From a bacterium (GTDB lineage Bacteria; Patescibacteriota; Minisyncoccia; Phycocordibacterales; UBA10002): 25,352 nucleotides of DNA. The position numbers and the translations under genes were made by a program. The notes under the pieces were generated by a model, which was not told the origin of the DNA, did no database searches, and saw nothing but the letters and a program-made list of their open reading frames with translations. Location of the stretch: contig JAUSFR010000051.1 of NCBI GenBank assembly GCA_030649775.1, positions 1 to 25,352 of the forward strand, read 5' to 3'. This document shows positions 20,709-25,352 of this stretch, piece after piece; position 1 is the stretch's first letter, and the number at the start of each line of letters is the position of its first letter.

Positions 20709-20978
20709 GAAGAGCGAATTATTAAAATTGAACAAGAGCTTCAGGCGATTGCGGAGCGGAACTTACGCGTGGAGGCCGATAAAGCCTGGGAGACCAGTTT
20801 CTTTCGCAAGCTCGTTCTTGCCGTAATAACCTATATCGTTGCGCTCTTCCTTTTGTACGTTATTGGTGCAGACCATATTTTCTTAAGCGCGCTTGTGCCT
20901 TCTGTCGGATTTATTCTTTCGGTCCAGACCCTTCCCGCAGTGAAGCGCTTATGGGTTGGTAAGTTTTTCAAAAAATAA
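20706..20978 (+). CDS. Small membrane protein with N-terminal helix
   Basis: The 90-aa product starts with an amphipathic, coiled-coil-like helix (MEERIIKIEQELQAIAERNL) and a conserved-looking EADKAWETSFFRK stretch. Two membrane helices follow (about residues 36-55 and 60-78), then a basic tail ending VGKFFKK. The layout is familiar from hypothetical proteins in this kind of genome, but no function is known. Its stop overlaps the next start (TAATG), indicating translational coupling with the methyltransferase. Confidence 0.75.
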   Translation: MEERIIKIEQELQAIAERNLRVEADKAWETSFFRKLVLAVITYIVALFLLYVIGADHIFLSALVPSVGFILSVQTLPAVKRLWVGKFFKK

Positions 20979-21529
20979 TGATGAACGGTAAACTTCAATT
21001 TGCGTTGAACTTCCTCCTTCACCCCGTGCGGAACGCCTCACTTGTTCCAAGTTCCCACTTCGCGAGTAAGGCGATGCTCCTCGGCATTGATTTTTCGTCG
21101 GTGCAAACGGTGGTGGAGCTTGGTCCCGGCACGGGAGTATTCACCGAGGAAATACTGAAACGCTGTAAGCCGGACACGAAGGTACTTTTGATTGAACTTG
21201 AGAAGGACTATATCACTCTGCTTGAAAAGAAATTTGGCAACCGTGTCCTCCTTGAAAACGCAAGCGCGCACCTTTTGGATGCGATACTTCTAAAGTACGG
21301 TATCGCAAAGGTTGACCTCATTGTTTCAGGACTTCCATTTTCACTCCCGCATGAGGTAAAGGAAAAATTATTTGCGTCACTCGGGGAGCACACATCGCGC
21401 GGAACCCATTACCGATTCTTCACCTACAACCCTCCGCTTATGAAGCGCGTGTACGCAGGTCTTCCCATACGCAAGATATCGTTTGTGTCCCGTAATCTTC
21501 CGCCACTCTGGGTGTATGGGATAAACTAA
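20978..21529 (+). CDS. SAM-dependent methyltransferase, phospholipid N-methyltransferase (PmtA)-like
   Basis: The 183-aa product has the SAM-binding motif I VVELGPGTGVFTEEIL (residues about 45-60) and an acidic strand end LLIELEKDY. It also has SGLPFSLP in the motif IV position, and FTYNPPL...VSRNLPPLWVYGI at the end. This pattern fits PmtA-type phosphatidylethanolamine methyltransferases better than rRNA dimethyltransferase KsgA, which has NLPY. The N-terminal FLLHPVRNASLVPSSHFASK also matches PmtA-like proteins. The substrate is unproven; a lipid or small amine is plausible. It overlaps the previous gene by one base and is followed after one base by a membrane protein gene. Confidence 0.75.
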   Translation: MMNGKLQFALNFLLHPVRNASLVPSSHFASKAMLLGIDFSSVQTVVELGPGTGVFTEEILKRCKPDTKVLLIELEKDYITLLEKKFGNRVLLENASAHLLDAILLKYGIAKVDLIVSGLPFSLPHEVKEKLFASLGEHTSRGTHYRFFTYNPPLMKRVYAGLPIRKISFVSRNLPPLWVYGIN

Positions 21530-21530
21530 T

Positions 21531-22118
21531 ATGACGTTACAAACTATATTTGCTCTCCTGTCGGCGTTTGTCGCCGTCGCCTCTTTCGTTCCTTATATAA
21601 GGGACATTTTCAGGCTGAAAACAACTCCGCACAGCTACTCCTGGCTTATGTGGGCTATTCTTCAAGGAACAACCGCCTTGGTGATGGTTGACAGCGGGGC
21701 GGGAGTCGGCGTAGCGTCTGTTACCGTTGGTGCCAGTCTTTGCACGTTTGTCTTTTTGTTGTCACTTAGGTATGGGACGAAAAATATTACTCGGTTTGAT
21801 ACGGTCTGCCTTGCCGGAGCACTTTTCACCACCAGCGTCTGGTTCATTTTTCATGACGGACTCCTAGCTATCATACTCGTTTCGCTTATAGACCTTCTCG
21901 CCTTTCTTCCCACATTCCGTAAGGCGTATGAGGAGCCATACAGCGAAACAACTTCCACGTATTTTTTGAGTGGCGTTTCTGACGGACTTGCACTTTTTGC
22001 CCTGGTGACGGTGAGTGTGACCACTTCTCTTTATCTTGTAACCTTGGTTATCACCAACTTCTCTTGCCTAGGGATTATTTTGTTTAGACGTGCGCGAGTG
22101 TCTGCACCGCTTTCATAA
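21531..22118 (+). CDS. PQ-loop-like multi-pass membrane protein
   Basis: The 195-aa product has about seven membrane helices. Two halves each carry a proline motif at a helix start: SFVPYIRDIFRLKTTPHSYSW in the first and AFLPTFRKAYEEPYSETTST in the second. This duplicated pattern resembles PQ-loop/SemiSWEET transporters, where P(Q/Y)-x2-K/R...S-x3-W is typical. The substrate is unknown. It starts two bases after the methyltransferase stop, so the three genes from 20706 form an operon. The family call is by pattern only. Confidence 0.6.
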   Translation: MTLQTIFALLSAFVAVASFVPYIRDIFRLKTTPHSYSWLMWAILQGTTALVMVDSGAGVGVASVTVGASLCTFVFLLSLRYGTKNITRFDTVCLAGALFTTSVWFIFHDGLLAIILVSLIDLLAFLPTFRKAYEEPYSETTSTYFLSGVSDGLALFALVTVSVTTSLYLVTLVITNFSCLGIILFRRARVSAPLS

Positions 22119-22147
22119 CACTCGGTGTGGTAATTGGACAACCTCAT

Positions 22148-22179
22148 CTATTTGCTTATTCGCGCGAATAAGCAAATAG
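22148..22179. repeat. Perfect hairpin P3, core GCTTATTCG-CG-CGAATAAGC
   Basis: Fifteen-base perfect arms with a two-base loop, extended by CTCAT/ATGAG outside. It is a diverged member of the P1/P2 family with paired changes in both arms, between two convergent genes. Confidence 0.8.
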
Positions 22180-22210
22180 CGATGAGCCATTGGTTTTGAA
22201 TAGGTTCCAG

Positions 22211-22240
22211 AAAAAAGACCGAGAGTACACCCTCTCGGTC
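22211..22240 (-). terminator. Terminator of the fatty-acid-hydroxylase-family gene
   Basis: Nine-base arms GACCGAGAG and CTCTCGGTC; on the minus strand the stem is followed by six T residues. Confidence 0.85.
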
Positions 22241-22260
22241 TGTGGCTGAACGGAAGCCGT

Positions 22261-22845
22261 TCATGAATGTGCGATTGTTTTTTGACTGGGCGGGGGTTGC
22301 AGGTCGGGGACCATTTCACCGCGCACCTGATTAAACGGTATTTTTGAACGTAAGAGAAGAGTACCCAAGCAGAGGTCGGCGAGCGGTAGCACCACGTTCA
22401 GGTTCTTGTCAGGGTACCGGTGGTGCAGTACGTGATGCCCATTGAGCTTGAAAAATACTCCGGTGCGCTCCACGCTTCGCTTCCGCGGGAGATGCATACA
22501 CCAATGGATGTATTCGTAAGTACCGTAGTAGACAGCAACAGTGCCCATTGCGGTTAGTGGGATTGTCCACGTGCCGAGGTACCAACCAATAAGGTCAAAA
22601 GGGACGCATGAGATGAGTACCAGTACCGGTCCGTTCCACCACGCCATTGGGATAGTGTACTTATCCGATTCTCGCTGAAGGTGGTAAGTCCTATCGAACC
22701 GAAAGGTGCCGTGGTGCGTAAGCGCGTGCGCCTTGTAGGCGTAACGGAAACCGAGGAACGGACGGTGCATAACATCTTTATGCAACTTCCACTCAAAGAA
22801 TGAGGCATAGATGACGGCGACAATGAAAACAAGAACAATAAGCAT
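22261..22845 (-). CDS. Fatty acid hydroxylase / sterol desaturase superfamily membrane di-iron enzyme
   Basis: These membrane enzymes use two iron ions held by histidine boxes to hydroxylate lipids or carotenoids. The 194-aa product shows four boxes: HKDVMH (His22, His27), HALTHH (His40, His44, His45), YIHWCMH near residue 115, and GHHVLHH near residue 138. Spacing between boxes fits the superfamily. About four membrane helices lie around them. The length suits beta-carotene hydroxylase-like members, but the substrate cannot be read from motifs. The gene is alone on the minus strand, divergent from a multi-pass protein gene at 22973. Confidence 0.85.
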   Translation of the reverse strand: MLIVLVFIVAVIYASFFEWKLHKDVMHRPFLGFRYAYKAHALTHHGTFRFDRTYHLQRESDKYTIPMAWWNGPVLVLISCVPFDLIGWYLGTWTIPLTAMGTVAVYYGTYEYIHWCMHLPRKRSVERTGVFFKLNGHHVLHHRYPDKNLNVVLPLADLCLGTLLLRSKIPFNQVRGEMVPDLQPPPSQKTIAHS

Positions 22846-22872
22846 AAAAGTAGTTCGGGTGGTTTGACCGCG

Positions 22873-22901
22873 ATACTGCTTCGCGGATGGTGTTTAGTCA
22901 A
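22873..22901 (-). promoter_or_regulatory. Candidate promoter of the hydroxylase gene
   Basis: Minus-strand TTGACT (22896-22901), 17-base spacer, CAGTAT (22873-22878). The -10 box lies inside a CGCGATACTG...CGCG inverted repeat. Weak -10, good -35. Confidence 0.4.
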
Positions 22902-22936
22902 AAAACTCTTGCTTAAGTATACCTTTCAAATCCTCG

Positions 22937-22966
22937 TTGTCCTACCTTCGTCGTCTTTGTTACACT
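22937..22966 (+). promoter_or_regulatory. Promoter of the gene at 22973
   Basis: TTGTCC (22937-22942), 18-base spacer, TACACT (22961-22966). The -10 box ends six bases before the ATG, so translation is probably leaderless. Confidence 0.55.
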
Positions 22967-22972
22967 TAGGGA

Positions 22973-23794
22973 ATGAAACTTACGAGCGGACAGAAATTTT
23001 TGTACACCCGCATTACCATCCTCATCCTCCTTGCCGGAGCTTTTGCCTCGGCGAGCGTGGGGCTTTGGGGTGTTCCGTTTTGGTACGGAGGGTTTGTGCT
23101 GTGCCTCTGGGGCGCGCTCGGGCTTTTAAATTATGGACAGCATAGCTCGCTGTGGCTCATTCATAAAAAGCCGTGGCTGTTTGTCCTGCTTTACGGTGCG
23201 CTCGCGGGTGCTTCCTTTCTCACCGATACCTTTGGTTTGAACGCGCATTTGTGGTTTTATCCCCTGTATCAAGGCATTGGGCTCTTTTGGGTGTGGCTCG
23301 TCCTCTACCCGTTCGGGGGGCTTGCGATGCTTGAACTGCTCTACTTTTTTGCGGGCTACCTTGATGAACCGCTTCACTTTAAGGAATATCCGCAGACACG
23401 GATGCATCGATTCTTTGACGTGTTTGAGAGTCTGCTGTTTCTTTTGATGATTGCCGTTATCGTACTTGGCGCAGTAAAGGCAGACTGGGGGCTTGCCCTG
23501 CCAAATATGGTAATTTTGTCGGTTCTGTGGATGTTCTCGGCACTTGTTAAACTCCGATTTCATATTGGACACCCCGGCCACTTTATTCTGGTGATTGTCA
23601 TCGCAACCTTTTTTTCCGTTTTGTCGCATGAGCTACCCAATACTCTTGCTCGGGAATGGATTTACCTTGAGCAACCCTTCTTGAATTTTTTGATATTCGG
23701 AGTTCCGTCGTGGGTGTGGATAGGATGGTTTTGGCTCAACTTGATGACACTCCGATTGTGGATTTTTCTCGTGCTCCATCCGAAGGTGAGGTGA
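22973..23794 (+). CDS. Unknown multi-pass membrane protein (about 8 helices)
   Basis: I do not recognise this 273-aa protein. It is very hydrophobic, with about eight membrane helices and many Trp and Phe residues. Loops include a GYLDEPLHFKEYPQTRMHRFFDVFESL segment, the most likely functional site, given its clustered His, Glu and Asp. Short polar spots RFHIGHPGHF and SHELPNTLAREW lie near the C-terminal half. It is divergent from the hydroxylase gene, and the spacer may be shared by both promoters. A link to carotenoid or lipid metabolism is only contextual. Confidence 0.7.
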   Translation: MKLTSGQKFLYTRITILILLAGAFASASVGLWGVPFWYGGFVLCLWGALGLLNYGQHSSLWLIHKKPWLFVLLYGALAGASFLTDTFGLNAHLWFYPLYQGIGLFWVWLVLYPFGGLAMLELLYFFAGYLDEPLHFKEYPQTRMHRFFDVFESLLFLLMIAVIVLGAVKADWGLALPNMVILSVLWMFSALVKLRFHIGHPGHFILVIVIATFFSVLSHELPNTLAREWIYLEQPFLNFLIFGVPSWVWIGWFWLNLMTLRLWIFLVLHPKVR

Positions 23795-23814
23795 TTTTTT
23801 CCACAGCTATGGTA

Positions 23815-24106
23815 CGCTTACTCCGAACTATGAGAACCTTGGTCTTCCACGCTCGACCCAAAAAGGGTTTGAGCGGGGCGCACTCTGTGGCAACAGAGCC
23901 AAATCAGGGGAGAAGCAGAGTTGCTTCTCATCTAAGGCACACCGACGTCAAACCACCAACCGGATTGGAACTCCGGCCTATCCCACTTGACGCGCTACTC
24001 AAGCGCTACTGTCCACGGTAGCGGAGCGAGCCTTTTGTGAAGGGGCGGATTGAGAGAGACGCGGTGAGACAGTGCAGGCGCTTCGAAGCATTCGGAGCGC
24101 CTTTTT
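23815..24106 (+). ncRNA. Possible structured non-coding RNA, family unknown
   Basis: This 300-base stretch has no credible gene but several good hairpins: CTCTGT-GGCA-ACAGAG (about 23883-23898), GAGAAGCA-GAGT-TGCTTCTC (about 23910-23929), CTTGA/TCAAG (about 23986-24003), GCTAC/GGTAGC (about 24005-24022), and a final terminator. TATGGT (23808-23813) could be its -10 box. I found no tmRNA, SRP or 6S hallmark. It could be a small RNA, or the leader and debris between two genes. Confidence 0.35.
24076..24106 (+). terminator. Rho-independent terminator before the DUF192 gene
   Basis: AGGCGCT (24076-24082) pairs with AGCGCCT (24096-24102), with an inner CGAA-GCA-TTCG stem, followed by TTTTT. It ends whatever is transcribed from 23795-24075. 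Confidence 0.85.
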
Positions 24107-24121
24107 GTATACACTTTTGCC

Positions 24122-24150
24122 TTGCCTACGGTTTGAGGTAGGGATATACT
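24122..24150 (+). promoter_or_regulatory. Promoter of the DUF192 gene
   Basis: TTGCCT (24122-24127), 17-base spacer, TATACT (24145-24150). The predicted start falls on or next to ATG 24157, so the message is leaderless. Confidence 0.65.
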
Positions 24151-24156
24151 TGAGGT

Positions 24157-24654
24157 ATGAAACGAAAACTTTTGATTGGTGGCGGAGTCATTCTCTTGAT
24201 AGGTGCGCTATGGATGCTGGTGGCGACACGCGCACCCGGGGAACCCCAAGGCCCGCTCCTGTCTATAGGGGGAAACACAATTTCCCTTGAAATTGCGGAC
24301 ACGGACGAAGAACGAGAGCTTGGTCTTGGAAACAGAGAGGCTATCCCGCCTGATAGTGGTATGCTCTTTGTGTTCACGGAAAGCGACGCCTATGGCGTCT
24401 GGATGAAAGAGATGCACTTCCCGCTTGATGTCGTGTGGCTCGCGTCCGCCAAGGCTGACACGGGAAACTCGCAGGATGACGCAAAAAAAGAGCATGACCT
24501 TGTGGTGGTGGATATAAAGGAAAATATCGCTCCCGAAACGTATCCGGAAGAATTTTACCCGAGTGAGAGCGTCCTCTACGTCCTTGAGATACCTGCGGGA
24601 ACGGCGAAGAAAAACGGCATACAGATAGGTTCGGTTCTCACTTTTAAAGAATGA
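24157..24654 (+). CDS. DUF192 family protein, membrane-anchored
   Basis: DUF192 proteins are small beta-barrel-like domains of unknown function, usually exported. The 165-aa product has one N-terminal helix (about residues 5-24) as anchor or signal. The domain then shows RELGLGNREAIPPDSGMLFV, VWMKEMHFPLDVVWL, PETYPEEFYPSE, VLEIPAGTAKKNGIQIGSVL. Between VVWL and VVVDI there is an extra polar segment of about 15 residues (SAKADTGNSQDDAKKEHD), coded by 24441-24495, where the family normally has a tight turn. The transcript appears leaderless, and a bidirectional terminator is shared with RNase P RNA. Confidence 0.88.
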   Translation: MKRKLLIGGGVILLIGALWMLVATRAPGEPQGPLLSIGGNTISLEIADTDEERELGLGNREAIPPDSGMLFVFTESDAYGVWMKEMHFPLDVVWLASAKADTGNSQDDAKKEHDLVVVDIKENIAPETYPEEFYPSESVLYVLEIPAGTAKKNGIQIGSVLTFKE

Positions 24655-24697
24655 AAAAACAAAACACCCCGCTTTAGGCGGGGTGCTCTGTTTTTTG
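24655..24697. terminator. Bidirectional terminator between the DUF192 gene and rnpB
   Basis: CACCCCGC (24665-24672) pairs with GCGGGGTG (24678-24685). TTTTTTG follows on the plus strand and TTTTGTTTTTT on the minus strand, so it can end both convergent transcripts. Confidence 0.9.
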
Positions 24698-24699
24698 TG

Positions 24700-25069
24700 T
24701 TGTACCTATAAGCCGAATTCTGTACTCCGACGGTATGTCGGAGCGGCAGTCATTTATCTGGGACGACCGTTACCGGTCGCCTCGAGCGGCACTTCCCGAA
24801 ATTTCGGGACACGGCCTTGCACTGAAGTAAGGATTTAGCCGTTTCAACTCTCGCGTTACCGCGGAGCTCACCCCGACTTTCATCGGGGCGGTTTCGTCCT
24901 TTCGGAAAAAACCGTCTCTGTTCGCACCTCGCCCGCCCAAGATTAGAGCGGAGATGGGAATTACCCACTACCGTTTTGCGTGCGCTTTGTGGCGCATGCC
25001 AGTGTTCGGACTTTCCTCCCCGACTTTCGCCTGCTTGCGCAGACAGGTCGGAGCGACTGTCCGGTACAA
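24700..25069 (-). ncRNA. rnpB: RNase P RNA (catalytic subunit)
   Basis: RNase P RNA cuts 5' leaders from precursor tRNAs. Reading the minus strand, the universally conserved segments appear in order: GAGGAAAGTCCGAACACT near the 5' side, GCGAGGTGCGAACAGAGACG, GATAAATGACTGCC, and ACAGAATTCGGCTTATAGG near the 3' end. The terminal helix P1 is TTGTACC (5' end, 25063-25069) paired with GGTACAA (24700-24706). Length of about 370 nt suits a bacterial type A RNA. A strong promoter and a terminator frame it. Confidence 0.97.
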
Positions 25070-25076
25070 CCTCACT

Positions 25077-25105
25077 ATTATAGCACAAAAAGGAGAAAGA
25101 AACAA
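25077..25105 (-). promoter_or_regulatory. Promoter of rnpB
   Basis: Minus-strand TTGTTT (25100-25105), 17-base spacer, consensus TATAAT (25077-25082), ending about eight bases before the mature 5' end. An AAAAGGAGA/TCTCCTTTT inverted repeat (about 25088-25115) overlaps the -35 region. Confidence 0.8.
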
Positions 25106-25144
25106 TCTCCTTTTAGCGGGTAACCTTTTTCCCCATTCTGCACT

Positions 25145-25173
25145 TTGCACATATGCCTTTTGACCGATATACT
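25145..25173 (+). promoter_or_regulatory. Divergent promoter opposite rnpB
   Basis: TTGCAC (25145-25150), 17-base spacer, TATACT (25168-25173). It directs transcription to the right, out of the window, starting near 25180. Confidence 0.55.
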
Positions 25174-25179
25174 AAGCGA

Positions 25180-25352
25180 TAAAAGAGGGAGGGATAGTGT
25201 ATGTTGTTTGCCTTTCAGCCTTTTTTGCTACGGTAGCTCGGCTACCGTGAGGACGAGGCGAATGCTCCGCAACCAAGGCATGACTTTCGTAGGCAAGGGA
25301 GGTTAGGGACATAACTGTCGCTGAACCGAAAGCAAAAATATTTCGATATTAA
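25180..25352 (+). other. Leader or RNA of unknown type, cut by window edge
   Basis: All three plus-strand frames hit stops within this stretch, so it is not the start of a long gene up to about 25300. A GGTAGC/GCTACC hairpin (about 25232-25246) and a GACA/TGTC hairpin (about 25308-25319) are visible. I could not match it to a known riboswitch or RNA family. An 11-codon frame starts at ATG 25201. Confidence 0.3.

Noticed and set aside
23931..24020. Minus-strand tRNA-Pro-like sequence (GTAGCGC...GTAGCGCG and CCGGAGTTCCAATCCGG)
   Set aside because: D-arm-like and T-arm-like words are present, but there is no acceptor pairing, no anticodon stem 3' strand and an unusual T loop, so no cloverleaf forms.
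23710..24021. 103-codon plus-strand reading frame after the eight-helix protein
   Set aside because: It begins inside the upstream gene in another frame, and its translation has no recognisable domain and crosses several hairpins.

Overview
The window looks like chromosomal DNA of a Candidate Phyla Radiation (Patescibacteria) bacterium, most likely of the Parcubacteria group. That placement is inference. It rests on small genes in short single-strand runs, standard TAA/TAG/TGA stops, many starts with no Shine-Dalgarno sequence, an IMP dehydrogenase without CBS domains, a membrane-anchored peptide-binding protein, a DUF2207 protein with a poly-glycine tail next to lemA and an htpX-like gene, and very repetitive spacers. 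No phage, transposase or CRISPR array is visible.

Layout. Bases 1-4233 (minus strand): RNase J (3' end outside the window), an oligopeptide-binding-type protein and SecG. Bases 4234-4902: a non-coding stretch with a near-perfect 84-bp direct repeat and an array of mini-hairpins sharing one loop, then a promoter for an unknown coiled-coil protein (4903-6264). Bases 6604-8727: groES-groEL. Bases 8868-9671 (minus): a trypsin-like protease homologue. Bases 9902-14511: a small protein, LemA, DUF2207 protein, an HtpX-like protein whose zinc motif reads PELSH, and a CDP-alcohol phosphatidyltransferase. Bases 14634-15020: a tRNA-Ser(GGA) that appears nested inside pieces of other tRNA genes. Bases 15115-16087 (minus): a small unknown protein and a degenerate tandem MazG-like protein. 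Bases 16313-20570: a 56-aa membrane protein, guaB, guaA and an adenosine-deaminase-family gene, forming a purine interconversion group. Bases 20706-23794: small membrane proteins, a PmtA-like methyltransferase, a PQ-loop-like protein, a fatty-acid-hydroxylase family enzyme and a multi-pass protein, suggesting an envelope and lipid theme. Bases 23795-24156: a structured, non-coding stretch. Then a DUF192 protein, and RNase P RNA on the minus strand.

The most distinctive signal lies between and inside the genes. Many spacers are filled almost from stop codon to start codon by an imperfect array of a short word followed by its inverse, with a different word in different spacers. Related repeats and palindromes also occur in frame inside guaB and the peptide-binding protein gene. 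Three perfect hairpins share the core GCTWATTCG-NN-CGAATWAGC. Together with the nested tRNA locus, these suggest a genome shaped by small non-autonomous palindromic elements, or by an unknown repeat-generating process.

All functional calls come from reading motifs by eye; no database search was run.
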